Numbered from the stretch's first letter, positions 16,780 to 25,920 are shown. The stretch: DNA of 64,000 nucleotides from Streptomyces himalayensis subsp. himalayensis (GCF_013778455.1 NZ_JACEHE010000022.1:1-64000), one strand, 5' to 3'. Numbers and translations: made by a program. The notes: generated from the sequence alone by a model not told the origin.

Positions 16780-16862
16780 CGTTGTGGGCAGGCGTGCCGC
16801 CACCCGTTGTGGGCAGGCGTTCCGCAGGGCTGGGGGCACCTCCCAGCGGTAGCTGGGGGAGG
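16780..16862. repeat. Intergenic Streptomyces-type repeat elements
   Basis: CCCGTTGTGGGCAGGCGT occurs twice (16780-16797 and 16803-16820), followed by a palindrome with GGCACCTCCCAGC facing GCTGGGGGAGG-type sequence (about 16830-16862). These elements are common in intergenic DNA of streptomycetes. Here they separate rpfB and rsmA and may act as a terminator. Confidence 0.65.
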
Positions 16863-16952
16863 GTGGGCACAACACCACGACGGTGGGCGCCGTAGGTACT
16901 GCGGCACCCCAGGCGTCCCGCACCCCCCGGAGGGCCCACGTACCCTGGGGCG

Positions 16953-17837
16953 GTGAGCACGCCCCACCCCGACGCCCTCCTGGGCCCCGCGGACATCCGC
17001 GAGCTGGCCACCGCCCTGGGCGTACGCCCGACCAAACAACGCGGCCAGAACTTCGTCATCGACGCCAACACGGTCCGCAGGATCGTCCGCACCGCGGACG
17101 TCGGCCCGGACGACGTCGTCGTCGAGGTCGGCCCGGGCCTCGGCTCGCTGACCCTGGCACTCCTCGAGGCGGCGGACCGCGTCACGGCCGTCGAGATCGA
17201 CGACGTCCTCGCGGCCGCACTCCCCGCGACGATCGCCGCCCGTATGCCTGCGAAGGCGGACCGCTTCGCGCTGGTCCACAGCGACGCGATGCACGTACGG
17301 GAGCTCCCGGGCCCCGCCCCGACGGCCCTCGTCGCCAACCTCCCGTACAACGTGGCCGTCCCCGTGCTACTGCACATGCTCGACACCTTCCCGACCATCG
17401 AGCGCACGCTCGTCATGGTCCAGGCGGAGGTCGCCGACCGGCTCGCCGCCGCGCCCGGCTCGAAGGTGTACGGCGTGCCGTCGGTCAAGGCCAACTGGTA
17501 CGCCGAGGTGAAGCGGGCGGGCGCCATCGGACGCAACGTCTTCTGGCCGGCGCCGAACGTGGACAGCGGACTGGTGTCGCTGGTGCGGCGCGCGAAGCCG
17601 CTCGACACGACGGCGTCCAGGAAAGAGGTCTTCGCCGTCGTCGACGCGGCCTTCGCCCAGCGGCGGAAGACGCTGCGGGCGGCGCTGGCGGGCTGGGCCG
17701 GATCGGCCGCTGCGGCCGAGGAGGCGCTGGTCGCGGCGGGTGTCTCACCGCAGGCCCGCGGAGAGTCGCTGACGGTCGAGGAGTTCGCCCGGATCGCGGA
17801 GAACAAGCAGCCCGCGGCCGTCGAGGGGAAGGCGTAG
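16953..17837 (+). CDS. rsmA: 16S rRNA (A1518/A1519) dimethyltransferase
   Basis: 294 residues from GTG 16953. KsgA/RsmA dimethylates two adjacent adenines near the 3' end of 16S rRNA during 30S maturation. Motifs: KQRGQNFVIDANTVRRIV, the SAM-binding VVEVGPGLGSLT, acidic VTAVEIDDVL, and the catalytic NLPYNVAVP (NxPY). The C-terminal domain continues to FAQRRKTLRAAL. It is immediately followed by ispE with no gap. Loss of this gene is known to give kasugamycin resistance in bacteria. Confidence 0.96.
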   Translation: MSTPHPDALLGPADIRELATALGVRPTKQRGQNFVIDANTVRRIVRTADVGPDDVVVEVGPGLGSLTLALLEAADRVTAVEIDDVLAAALPATIAARMPAKADRFALVHSDAMHVRELPGPAPTALVANLPYNVAVPVLLHMLDTFPTIERTLVMVQAEVADRLAAAPGSKVYGVPSVKANWYAEVKRAGAIGRNVFWPAPNVDSGLVSLVRRAKPLDTTASRKEVFAVVDAAFAQRRKTLRAALAGWAGSAAAAEEALVAAGVSPQARGESLTVEEFARIAENKQPAAVEGKA

Positions 17838-18746
17838 GTGCAGGAGAACGTGAGCGTCACCGTACGAGTACCGGCGAAGGTCAACGTCCAGTTGGCGGTG
17901 GGCGGCGCGCGTCCCGACGGCTTCCACGACCTGGCGAACGTGTTCCTCGCCGTCGCGCTGTACGACGAGGTGACGGTGACGGCCTCGGACCGCCTTCGGC
18001 TGACCTGCTCGGGACCGGACGCCGACCAGGTGCCGCTCGACCGTACGAATCTTGCGGCGCGGGCGGCCATCGCACTCGCCGCCCGCCACGGCCTCGGTGA
18101 GTCCGCCGTGCACATCCACATCGCCAAGGACATCCCCGTCGCGGGCGGCATGGCGGGCGGCAGCGCCGATGCCGCGGGCGCCCTGCTCGCCTGCGACACG
18201 CTCTGGGGTACCGAGACCTCCCGCGAGGACCTGCTCGCGATCTGCGCCGAGCTGGGCAGCGACGTGCCGTTCAGCCTCGTCGGCGGGGCCGCTCTCGGCC
18301 GGGGCCGGGGCGAGCTTCTGACTCCGCTGGAGGTGGGCGGCACCTTCCACTGGGTGTTCGCCGTCGCCGACGGCGGGCTGTCGACCCCGGCGGTGTACGC
18401 GGAGTTCGACCGGCTCACCGAGGGCGTCGCCGTCCCGGAGCCCGAGCCCTCGCCTGCCCTCTTCGAGGCCCTGCGTACGGGCGACCCCTCCGCGCTCGCC
18501 GCCGCCCTCGCCAACGACCTTCAGCCGGCCGCCCTTTCGCTGCGGCCTTCGCTCGCCGAGACCCTGCGCGCGGGCACGGAGGCCGGTGCCCTGGCGGCGC
18601 TCGTGTCGGGCTCGGGCCCGACCACCGCGTTCCTGGCGAAGGACGCCGAGGCGGCGACGGCGGTGGCGGAGGCGCTGATCGCCTCCGCCACCTGTCGTAC
18701 GGCACGGGTCGCGGTGTCCCCGGCGCCCGGGGCCACCGTCCTCTGA
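17838..18746 (+). CDS. ispE: 4-diphosphocytidyl-2-C-methyl-D-erythritol kinase
   Basis: 302 residues. IspE phosphorylates CDP-methylerythritol in the MEP pathway for isoprenoid precursors. GHMP-kinase motifs: VRVPAKVNVQLAVG at the start, the phosphate loop IPVAGGMAGGSADAAGALL (about residue 100), and the C-terminal ALVSGSGPTTAFL. GTG 17838 abuts the rsmA stop codon; GTG 17850 (giving MSVTVRVPAKVN) is an alternative. Isoprenoid supply feeds polyprenyl carriers used in cell-wall synthesis and by Pmt, both represented nearby. Confidence 0.95.
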   Translation: MQENVSVTVRVPAKVNVQLAVGGARPDGFHDLANVFLAVALYDEVTVTASDRLRLTCSGPDADQVPLDRTNLAARAAIALAARHGLGESAVHIHIAKDIPVAGGMAGGSADAAGALLACDTLWGTETSREDLLAICAELGSDVPFSLVGGAALGRGRGELLTPLEVGGTFHWVFAVADGGLSTPAVYAEFDRLTEGVAVPEPEPSPALFEALRTGDPSALAAALANDLQPAALSLRPSLAETLRAGTEAGALAALVSGSGPTTAFLAKDAEAATAVAEALIASATCRTARVAVSPAPGATVL

Positions 18747-18770
18747 CTCGGTGCGTCAGAGGGGTGTGCG

Positions 18771-20384
18771 TCAGAAGGTCAGCTTCCAGCTGTTGATGTA
18801 GCCGGTGTCCGCGCTGTAGACGTCCTGCACCTTGAGCCGCCAGGTGCCGTTCGCCACCTCGCTCGACGCGTTGACCGTGTACGTGGCGTTCACGTTGTCG
18901 GCGGAGTCGCTGCTGCTGCTGTTCTTCAGCCGGTAGGTCGACCCGTCCGGTGCGACCAGGTCGATGACCAGGTCACCGCGGTAGGTGTGGACGACGTTCA
19001 CGGCCACCGACAGATCGCTCGGGGCGTTGCCGCTCACTCCGCTGACGGTGATCGGCGAGTAGACCGCGGAGCCCGCGTCCGGGATCGAGACGTCGGTCGT
19101 CGTCTCGAAGCTCGTGCCCGGGTCCGTGCCGCCGCCGCCACCGCTCGGGGTGATCTGGAGCAGCCGGTTGGGGCTGCCGGTGCCCGGGCTGGTGATGACG
19201 CCGGTGGCCGCGGCCGAGGTCAGCGCCGAGGCGACCTGGGACGGGGTGGCGGAGGGGTTCGCGCCCAGGTAGACGGCGGCAGCGCCCGCGACGTGCGGGG
19301 ACGCCATCGACGTACCGGACAGGCTGGAGGTGGCGGTGTCGGACGTGTTGTACGTCGACGTGATGCTGGAGCCCGGCGCGAAGATGTCGACGACACTGCC
19401 GTAGTTGGAGAACGACGACCGGGCGTCCGCGCTGGTGCTGGAGGCGACGGTGATGGCCGAGGCGACCCGGGCGGGCGAGGAGGAAGAGGCGTTGGTGTTC
19501 TCGTTGCCCGCCGCGACGGCGTAGGTGATGCCCGAGGCGATGGAGTTGGCGACGGCCGTGTCCAGCACGGTGTCGGCGCCGCCACCGAGGCTCATGTTGG
19601 CGACGGCGGGCTTGACCGCGTTCTGGGTCACCCAGTCGATGCCCGCGACGACCCCGGCCGTCGTACCGGACCCGCTGTTGTCGAGCACGCGCACGCCGAC
19701 GATCTTCGCGGCCTTGGCGACACCGTAGGTGGTGCTCGCCACCGTGCCCGCGACATGCGTGCCGTGGCCGTTGCCGTCCTGCGCGGTGCTGTCGTTGTCG
19801 ACGGCGTCGTAGCCGTAGGAGGCCCGGCCGCCGAAGTTGGAATGGGTGATCCGGACGCCGGTGTCGATGATGTACGCGGTGACGCCCGCGCCGGCGCTGT
19901 CCGGATAGGTGTACGTCGAGCTGAGCGGCAGGCTCGCCTGGTCGATGCGGTCCAGGCCCCAGGTCGGGTTGGTCTGGGTGGCGGAGATGCTGACCTTCTT
20001 GTTCTGGACCACCTTGGCGACCGCGGGGTTGGCGGCGAGCCGCTTGGCCTCGGTCTCGCTCATCTCGGCGGCGTAGCCGTTGAGCGCCTCCTTGTAGGTG
20101 CGCTTGACCTCGCCGCCGTACGCGGCGGCCAGCGCCTTGCCCTTCTTGGAGTCGCCGCGGAAGCCCGCGTCCTCGTCCAGGATGACGATGTAACTGTCCT
20201 TGATGGCGCCTTCCGCGTCGGCGCCGAGGATCACGCCCTCGGCGGGTACGGCTGCCGCGGCCGAGGGGGCGACGGTCGCGGCACCGAGCGCCATGACGGC
20301 GCCCGCGGCGACGACGCCCGCGATCGTTGTGGTGCGTCTGCGGCGGCGCGTGGGGGGATTCGCGGGAGAGTGCATCACTGACAT
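18771..20384 (-). CDS. Secreted subtilisin-like serine protease (S8) with P-domain
   Basis: 537 residues from ATG 20384 (AGGGGA upstream; a second ATG three codons later is possible). A twin-arginine-rich N-terminus (RRRRRTTT) and hydrophobic run end at APSAAAA, a signal peptide. Then an inhibitor I9 propeptide (DSYIVILDEDAG to about residue 125). Catalytic triad: Asp in AYIIDTGV (about 170), His in GNGHGTHVAG (about 207), Ser in GTSMASPHVAG (about 357), with the oxyanion Asn in AAGNENTNA. A Gly-rich linker leads to a C-terminal proprotein-convertase P-domain (from about 430, SIPDAGSAVYSPITVSG to the end). Extracellular, likely nutritional or developmental protease. Convergent with ispE. Confidence 0.95.
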   Translation of the reverse strand: MSVMHSPANPPTRRRRRTTTIAGVVAAGAVMALGAATVAPSAAAAVPAEGVILGADAEGAIKDSYIVILDEDAGFRGDSKKGKALAAAYGGEVKRTYKEALNGYAAEMSETEAKRLAANPAVAKVVQNKKVSISATQTNPTWGLDRIDQASLPLSSTYTYPDSAGAGVTAYIIDTGVRITHSNFGGRASYGYDAVDNDSTAQDGNGHGTHVAGTVASTTYGVAKAAKIVGVRVLDNSGSGTTAGVVAGIDWVTQNAVKPAVANMSLGGGADTVLDTAVANSIASGITYAVAAGNENTNASSSSPARVASAITVASSTSADARSSFSNYGSVVDIFAPGSSITSTYNTSDTATSSLSGTSMASPHVAGAAAVYLGANPSATPSQVASALTSAAATGVITSPGTGSPNRLLQITPSGGGGGTDPGTSFETTTDVSIPDAGSAVYSPITVSGVSGNAPSDLSVAVNVVHTYRGDLVIDLVAPDGSTYRLKNSSSSDSADNVNATYTVNASSEVANGTWRLKVQDVYSADTGYINSWKLTF

Positions 20385-20597
20385 GGGGGAGTTCCCCTCT
20401 CGTTCGGTGGTGCCCGGATGAGTCGTGGGGGTGGATGGCCGGATGTTCCCGTCGGTAACAGGGTGGCGGCTTTGGCAGGGCCGCATCAATGAGGGGAATC
20501 CCTAAACACTCGTATCGCCCCGGAGCCCCGAAGGGGCCGTACTAAGAAGGGAGTTGAGTACGAGAGCGCTGACGCCGGACGCGAGCCGGACGCGACC
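20385..20597. promoter_or_regulatory. Divergent promoter region, protease / acyltransferase
   Basis: 213 bp between divergent starts, with lower GC near 20500-20520 (CCCTAAACACTCGTAT), where a promoter is most plausible. CCCC-GAA-GGGG at about 20526-20536 forms a short hairpin. No operator recognised. Confidence 0.35.
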
Positions 20598-21941
20598 GTG
20601 AAAAGCATGGGATCAAGCGTTCGTGAACTGGCCGAGGCCACGCCCGTGACTCGTGACCGCTACGTCGACCTGCTGCGGGTCGTCTCGCTCGGCACGGTCG
20701 TGCTGGGTCACTGGCTGATGGCGGCGGTGACGGTGCGCCCCGACGGTGGCGCGGAGGTCGGCAATCTGCTGGCCGTCGTACCGGAGCTGCAACTGCTCAC
20801 CTGGCTGTTGCAGATCATGCCGGTCTTCTTCTTCGTGGGCGGCTTCTCGCACGCGCTGTCGTACCGCTCGCTGAGGCGCAGGACGCCGTCCGAGGCCCTG
20901 TACTCGGCCTTCGTGCGGGCCAGGCTGCGGCGGCTGCTGCGCCCGACCGCGGTCTTCGTGGCCGTCTGGGGCGTGGCCGCACTCGTGCTCCAACTGGCGG
21001 GCGCGGGCGGTGGGTTGATGGACGTCGCGTTCCGGCTGGTGACCCAGCCGCTGTGGTTCATCGGCATCTATCTGGCGATGGTGGCCTTCACCCCGCTGAT
21101 GCTGCGGCTGCACGAGCGGTACGGGTGGGGGGCCTTCGGCGCCCTGGTGGCGGCCGCGGCCGCAGTGGACGTACTGCGCTTCGCGCTCGGCGTCCCGTTC
21201 GTCCAGTTCCTGAACTTCGCCTTCGTCTGGCTGGCGGTGCACCAGCTCGGCTTCCTCCGGGCGGACGGCCGGCTCCGGCTCCGCGCCCCGGCGGTCCTCG
21301 CCGTCGCCGGACTGGCGGGCGCCGCGGCCCTGGTGGCCCTCGGTCCGTATCCCCTGTCCATGGTCGGCATGCCCGGCGAGAAGGTCTCCAACATGGCACC
21401 GCCGACGCTGGCCCTGCTCTGCCACGGGCTGTGGCTGGTCGGCGCGGTGGAACTGCTGCGCACCCCCGCCGCCGGACTCCTGGAGCGCCCGAAGGCCTGG
21501 CGCGCGGTCATCACGGCCAACGGCATCGCGATGACGGCCTTCCTCTGGCATCTGACCGCCATGCTCGGCGTGTACGGGGCGCTGCTGGCCCTCGACATCC
21601 CGCTGCCGGAACCGGCGTCGGCGGCGTGGTGGCTCCAGACCCCGCTGCGCCTCGCCGCGGCCGTCGCCTTGACGGTGCCGCTGGTCGCCGCCTTCCGCAC
21701 CTTCGAACGCCCGGCGCCTTCCGACCGGCCGGGCGGTTCAGGCCCGATGGCCGCCCTCGGCATCACCCTCTGCCTGCTCGGCGTCCTGGGCCTGTCGATG
21801 ACGGGCTTCGCGGACCTGCTGGAGGGTCACACCGCGACGCTGATCGCCGTCGACATCACGGCCCCGGCGGCGGTGGCGATGGCACTGGGCGGCGGGGTGC
21901 TGGTGGAGGGCGGGGCGCGGACGGTCCGGGTGGAGGCGTGA
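20598..21941 (+). CDS. Acyltransferase 3 family integral membrane protein
   Basis: 447 residues if started at GTG 20598; ATG 20607 or GTG 20646 are alternatives, and none has a strong ribosome site. Around ten to eleven membrane helices. The N-terminal RDRYVDLLRVVSLGTVVLGHW places the family's conserved Arg and His (R-x10-H), the residues thought to take part in moving acyl groups across or onto membrane-linked sugars and lipids. Substrate cannot be read from sequence. It stands alone, convergent with a Uma2 gene. Confidence 0.85.
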   Translation: MKSMGSSVRELAEATPVTRDRYVDLLRVVSLGTVVLGHWLMAAVTVRPDGGAEVGNLLAVVPELQLLTWLLQIMPVFFFVGGFSHALSYRSLRRRTPSEALYSAFVRARLRRLLRPTAVFVAVWGVAALVLQLAGAGGGLMDVAFRLVTQPLWFIGIYLAMVAFTPLMLRLHERYGWGAFGALVAAAAAVDVLRFALGVPFVQFLNFAFVWLAVHQLGFLRADGRLRLRAPAVLAVAGLAGAAALVALGPYPLSMVGMPGEKVSNMAPPTLALLCHGLWLVGAVELLRTPAAGLLERPKAWRAVITANGIAMTAFLWHLTAMLGVYGALLALDIPLPEPASAAWWLQTPLRLAAAVALTVPLVAAFRTFERPAPSDRPGGSGPMAALGITLCLLGVLGLSMTGFADLLEGHTATLIAVDITAPAAVAMALGGGVLVEGGARTVRVEA

Positions 21942-21955
21942 CCGACCGGGCGGTC

Positions 21956-22546
21956 TCAGAGCTCTTCGATGGCGGTGAGGTCGATGTCGATGGGATAGGG
22001 CACGTCGACCTTGATGTGATCGTGGTGGATGCCGGTCAAGGCATACGTACCGGAGGTTTGTCCCAGCTCGTAGACCTGGACGACGGGGTGACAGTCCGGG
22101 CCCGCCATCTCGACCAGCCAGAAGTGGCGGATGCCCGCTGCGGCATATTTGTGCGGCTTGGTATAGCGGTCGCGCGATTCGGATTCTGGGGAAATGACTT
22201 CGATGGCCAGTACCACATCCTCGCCCTTGAAGTGCGTCTGCAGCGGTCCCGTCTTGGCGCTGGCCTTGACGACGGAGATGTCCGGCTCGGGTCCATTGCG
22301 ACGGTCCAGTACCACGGTCATCTCGCGAGCGACTTTCAGGTCGGGCGGCAGGCTGCGGCGCAAGCCATTCACCAGGAGGTCGATCGCGGTGAAGTGGAAG
22401 TAGCGCTGCGGGCTCACGAAGACCAGACTCCCGTCGATCAGCTCGGTGTGCGGCGGGAGATCGTGCAGCGTGAACAGGTCGTCCACGGTGTAACCGTCCA
22501 TCGGGGGCATCGGCCAGCGAGACTGCTCGACGGACTCGGCGGTCAT
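21956..22546 (-). CDS. Uma2-family putative restriction endonuclease-fold protein
   Basis: 196 residues; ATG 22546 follows GGGAGGAACC. The PD-(D/E)xK fold signature is complete: PEPDISVV (Asp), LAIEVISPESESRDR (Glu and following), then KPHKYAAAGIRHFWLVE (Lys). Uma2/DUF820 proteins occur in many copies in Streptomyces and cyanobacteria; a nuclease activity is assumed but the biological role is open. Cytoplasmic. Isolated gene, convergent with the acyltransferase. Confidence 0.9.
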   Translation of the reverse strand: MTAESVEQSRWPMPPMDGYTVDDLFTLHDLPPHTELIDGSLVFVSPQRYFHFTAIDLLVNGLRRSLPPDLKVAREMTVVLDRRNGPEPDISVVKASAKTGPLQTHFKGEDVVLAIEVISPESESRDRYTKPHKYAAAGIRHFWLVEMAGPDCHPVVQVYELGQTSGTYALTGIHHDHIKVDVPYPIDIDLTAIEEL

Positions 22547-22702
22547 GGTTCCTCCCATGGGCGGGATTCTTCGGCTGCTCCTCCACGGTAGCGGCCGGAT
22601 TCGGATCGCGTCATCACAAAGAGTGACGACTCCTCTGCGCCCCGGTTCATCCCCCGAAGGGCCTACGCTTGATGGCTGATCGATCCCCGCGTCAGGAGTG
22701 AA

Positions 22703-24526
22703 ATGGCCGTCAATCTGGTCAATGTCGAAGCAGTCAGCAAGGTGTACGGCACCCGTGCACTGCTCGACGGCGTGTCCCTCGGCGTCTCCGAGGGGGACCG
22801 GATCGGTGTCGTCGGTCGCAACGGCGACGGCAAGACGACCCTGATCCGGATGCTCGCCAAGCTGGAGGAGGCCGACACCGGGCGGGTCACGCACAGTGGC
22901 GGGCTGCGCGTCGGCGTGCTCACGCAGCACGACTCGCTCGATCCCGAGGCGACCGTGCGGCACGAGGTCATCGGCGATCTCGCCGACCACGAGTGGGCGG
23001 GCAACGCCAAGATCCGCGACGTTCTGACGGGCCTCTTCGGCGGTCTCGACCTGCCCGGCTTCGAGCGCGGCCTGGACACCGTCATCGGCCCGCTCTCCGG
23101 TGGCGAGCGGCGCCGTATCGCGCTCGCCAAGCTGCTCATCGCCGAGCAGGACCTGATCGTCCTCGACGAGCCGACCAACCACCTCGACGTCGAGGGCATC
23201 GCCTGGCTCGCGGGGCATCTGCGGGAGCGGCGCTCCGCGCTGGTCTGCGTCACGCACGACCGGTGGTTCCTCGACCAGGTCTGCACACGCATGTGGGACG
23301 TGCAGCGCGGCACGGTCTACGAGTACGAGGGCGGCTACTCCGACTACGTCTTCGCTCGGGCCGAGCGCGAGCGCATCGCGGCGACCGAGGAGGCCAAGCG
23401 GCAGAACCTCGTCCGCAAGGAGCTCGCCTGGCTGCGGCGCGGCGCCCCCGCCCGTACGTCCAAGCCGCGGTTCCGTGTCGAGGCCGCCAACGAACTGATC
23501 GCGGACGTGCCGCCGCCGCGCGACAGCAGCGAGCTGATGAAGTTCGCGTCCTCACGGCTCGGCAAGACCGTCTTCGACCTCGAGAACGTGACCGTGCAGG
23601 CCGGCCCGAAGGTGCTGCTCAAGCATCTGACCTGGCAGCTCGGCCCGGGCGACCGTATCGGCCTGGTGGGTGTCAACGGCGCGGGCAAGACCTCCCTGCT
23701 GCGGGCCATGGCGGACGCGGCCCGCTCGGACGGCGAGAAGCAGCCGACCGCCGGCCGGGTCGTCGTCGGCAAGACCGTGAAGCTCGCCTACCTCTCCCAG
23801 GAGGTCGGCGAACTCAACCCGGGCCTGCGGGTCCTGGAGGCCGTGCAGCAGGTCCGCGACCGGGTCGACCTCGGCAAGGGCCGCGAGCTGACCGCGGGCC
23901 AGCTCTGCGAGACGTTCGGCTTCGGCAAGGAGAAGCAGTGGACGCCCGTGGGGGACCTCTCCGGCGGCGAGCGGCGGCGGTTGCAGCTGCTGCGCCTGCT
24001 CATGGACGAGCCGAACGTCCTCTTCCTCGACGAGCCGACCAACGACCTCGACATCGAGACGCTCACCCAGCTCGAGGACCTCCTCGACGGCTGGCCCGGC
24101 TCGATGATCGTGATCTCCCACGACCGGTTCTTCATCGAGCGGACGACCGACCGCGTGTTCGCGCTTCTCGGTGACGCCACGCTGCGGATGCTGCCCCGAG
24201 GAATCGACGAGTATCTGGAGCGGCGGCACCGCATGGCCGAGGCGGCCGCACCGGCCGCGGCGTCCGCTGCCGCAACTGCCCAGGAGAAGACGGTCTCCGC
24301 AGCGACTGTGTCTTCTAAAGAGGGCCGCGCCGCGAAGAAGGAACTCCAGAAGATCGAGCGGCAGTTGGACCGGATCTCGGAGAAGGAGTCCAAGCTGCAC
24401 GCCGCGATCGCCGAGAATGCCACCGACTTCGAGAAGGTGGCCGGACTGGACGCCGAGCTGCGCGAACTGGTCGGTGAGCGCGAGGAGTTGGAGCTGCGGT
24501 GGCTGGAGCTCGCTGAGGACGCGTGA
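22703..24526 (+). CDS. ABC-F family ATPase (ribosome-associated type)
   Basis: 607 residues; ATG 22703 with AGGAG upstream. Two ABC cassettes and no membrane segment. First cassette: Walker A GRNGDGKTT (about 37), signature LSGGERRR (about 131), Walker B LIVLDEPTNHLD. Second: Walker A GVNGAGKTS (about 326), signature LSGGERRR (about 418), Walker B VLFLDEPTNDLD. A linker of about 80 residues with a long helix joins them, and a C-terminal coiled coil (about 540-607) follows, giving a Uup-like layout. ABC-F proteins act on stalled or drug-bound ribosomes; Uup types also bind DNA. Which subfamily this is cannot be settled here. Confidence 0.93.
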   Translation: MAVNLVNVEAVSKVYGTRALLDGVSLGVSEGDRIGVVGRNGDGKTTLIRMLAKLEEADTGRVTHSGGLRVGVLTQHDSLDPEATVRHEVIGDLADHEWAGNAKIRDVLTGLFGGLDLPGFERGLDTVIGPLSGGERRRIALAKLLIAEQDLIVLDEPTNHLDVEGIAWLAGHLRERRSALVCVTHDRWFLDQVCTRMWDVQRGTVYEYEGGYSDYVFARAERERIAATEEAKRQNLVRKELAWLRRGAPARTSKPRFRVEAANELIADVPPPRDSSELMKFASSRLGKTVFDLENVTVQAGPKVLLKHLTWQLGPGDRIGLVGVNGAGKTSLLRAMADAARSDGEKQPTAGRVVVGKTVKLAYLSQEVGELNPGLRVLEAVQQVRDRVDLGKGRELTAGQLCETFGFGKEKQWTPVGDLSGGERRRLQLLRLLMDEPNVLFLDEPTNDLDIETLTQLEDLLDGWPGSMIVISHDRFFIERTTDRVFALLGDATLRMLPRGIDEYLERRHRMAEAAAPAAASAAATAQEKTVSAATVSSKEGRAAKKELQKIERQLDRISEKESKLHAAIAENATDFEKVAGLDAELRELVGEREELELRWLELAEDA

Positions 24527-24550
24527 CCGTGCCTTCTGGGGGCGACACTC

Positions 24551-24590
24551 AGACCCCCCAGACCCCCAGACCCCCAGACCCCCGGCCCCT
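24551..24590. repeat. Tandem CAGACCCCC repeats
   Basis: About four copies of a 10-bp CAGACCCCC-type unit directly after the ABC-F gene, resembling the ACCCCCC tail next to the palindrome inside tatD. Preceded by CTGGGGG, so it is probably a decayed copy of the same palindromic element. Confidence 0.6.
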
Positions 24591-24658
24591 TGACGGCGCC
24601 GATCGCTTTCGGCGCCCAGGAGCCGCCAGGTAGGCGGCGCGTACACCTGGAAGTGCCC

Positions 24659-24693
24659 GGAACGGCCCTGCTCCCCAGGAGCGGGGCCGTTCC
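24659..24693 (+). terminator. Strong hairpin terminator after ABC-F gene
   Basis: GGAACGGCCC(T)GCTCC pairs with GGAGC(G)GGGCCGTTCC across a three-base loop: fifteen paired bases with one mismatch. It separates the ABC-F gene from the downstream regulator. Confidence 0.8.
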
Positions 24694-24776
24694 CGTATCT
24701 TGCTCGTTCTCGCCTTGTCACCGGTCGATGTGCCATTTCCGCATTCCGGGGCACTTTCACCAGTAGGGGGCGCGCA

Positions 24777-25613
24777 ATGTCGAACAAGCGTGTAGCTTCC
24801 GATGAACGGAGACCGGGGGGCCTCCGGATCCGTGGGGGATCAGTGGGGGGAACTGGGGGGTTCTCGATGGGTGTGCGTCTCATGGTGGTCGACGATCACC
24901 GATTGCTCGCCGAGGCGCTCGCCTCGGCGCTGAAGCTGCGCGGGCACCGGGTGCTCGCCGCCACCGCCCCGGCCGCGGGGGCGGCGGAGCTCGTCATCAG
25001 CAGGGCGCCGGAGGTGTGTCTGCTGGGTACGGCGACACCGGCGGAGCCCGGGATCTTCGACCCGGTGGTGAAGATCAAGCGGGAGCGGCCGCAGGTGGCG
25101 GTCCTGGTCCTCGGCCCCGTGCCGTCGCCGCGCGGGATCGCCGCGGCCTTCGCGGCCGGCGCCTCCGGTTACGTACGGCATGACGAGCGGATCGAGGGCG
25201 TCGAGCGCGCGATCATGAAGGCGCGGGCCGGGGAGGCGGCGGTGGCGCCTCAGCTGCTGCAGGGCGCCTTCGGTGAGCTGCTCAATCCGGCCGCCCAGCC
25301 CGACGACGAGGGGCAGCGGCTGCTGCAGATGCTCACCCCGCGCGAGATCGAGGTGCTGGTGAGGGTCGCGGACGGCGAGGACACCCGGCTGATCGCGGCC
25401 GGGATGGGGATAGCGCCCAGTACGGCGCGCACGCATGTGCAGAGGGTGCTGATGAAGCTGGGGGTCGGATCGCGGCTGGAGGCGGCGGCGCTCGCGGCCC
25501 GTACGGGGCTGCTGGACCGCGCGGGTCCGGTGCCGGGCGCCCTGCCGGCCGCGCCCGGTTCGTCAGGCGCCCCGGATACGCCGACGGGGCCGGAGTCACC
25601 GTCATCGCAGTGA
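24777..25613 (+). CDS. LuxR/NarL-type response regulator with degenerate receiver
   Basis: 278 residues from ATG 24777 (AGGGGGCGCGCA upstream); ATG 24867 (GVRLMVVDDH) with GGGGGG upstream is an equally good start and would remove a Gly-rich leader. The receiver keeps the acidic pair (VVDDH), but the phosphoacceptor Asp is Gly (CLLGTATP, normally LLDxxMP), the conserved Thr/Ser is Gly (VLVLGP) and the Lys region reads GYVRHDE. So it cannot be switched by ordinary phosphorylation. The C-terminal HTH is standard (LTPREIEVLVRVADGEDTRLIAAGMGIAPSTARTHVQRVLMKLGV). No sensor kinase is adjacent. A ligand- or constitutively active regulator is the likely role. Confidence 0.88.
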   Translation: MSNKRVASDERRPGGLRIRGGSVGGTGGFSMGVRLMVVDDHRLLAEALASALKLRGHRVLAATAPAAGAAELVISRAPEVCLLGTATPAEPGIFDPVVKIKRERPQVAVLVLGPVPSPRGIAAAFAAGASGYVRHDERIEGVERAIMKARAGEAAVAPQLLQGAFGELLNPAAQPDDEGQRLLQMLTPREIEVLVRVADGEDTRLIAAGMGIAPSTARTHVQRVLMKLGVGSRLEAAALAARTGLLDRAGPVPGALPAAPGSSGAPDTPTGPESPSSQ

Positions 25614-25627
25614 ACTCCGGCCCCGTC
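25583..25627. terminator. Bidirectional terminator overlapping the regulator's 3' end
   Basis: GACGGGGCCGGAGT (25583-25596) pairs perfectly with ACTCCGGCCCCGTC (25614-25627). The 5' arm encodes the last residues of the response regulator (PTGPES), and the 3' arm lies in the short gap to the convergent small membrane-protein gene. Confidence 0.8.
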
Positions 25628-25644
25628 CGGGGGACTACCGGCGA

Positions 25645-25920
25645 CTACTCCTCGTCGGGCGTAGGCGGCGCCGTCGGGCGCAGCTTGACCCAGGCCAGGA
25701 AGAACAGGCCCAGGACGAGCATGCCGATGCCGGTCCACAGGTTGATGTGGACGCCCTCCGCCTTGGCCAGGTCGGCTTCGGACGGGTTGATTCCGGCGAT
25801 CGTGACGATCGCTCCGTAGACCAGGAACAGGTAGCCGATGATCCGGCGGAGGTCGAAGAGGCGGGCGGCGGTCGCCGACTTGCTCTCCAGCTCGGAGACT
25901 TCGCGCTGCAGGTCAGACAT
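25645..25920 (-). CDS. Small membrane protein paired with solute symporter
   Basis: 91 residues with two membrane helices (IIGYLFLVYGAIVTIAGI and LWTGIGMLVLGLFFLAWV) after an amphipathic, charged N-terminus (MSDLQREVSELESKSATAARLFDLRR). It lies 21 bases downstream of the symporter gene on the same strand and ends in an acidic tail. Small two-helix proteins next to SSS-family symporters are commonly thought to be accessory subunits (compare DUF485 with ActP); a role in assembly or regulation of the symporter is inferred from this placement. Confidence 0.8.
   Translation of the reverse strand: MSDLQREVSELESKSATAARLFDLRRIIGYLFLVYGAIVTIAGINPSEADLAKAEGVHINLWTGIGMLVLGLFFLAWVKLRPTAPPTPDEE

Noticed and set aside
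24777..24866. Signal or leader peptide on the degenerate response regulator
   Set aside because: The extra 30 residues are Gly/Arg-rich and hydrophilic; they more likely reflect uncertainty between two start codons than a functional leader.
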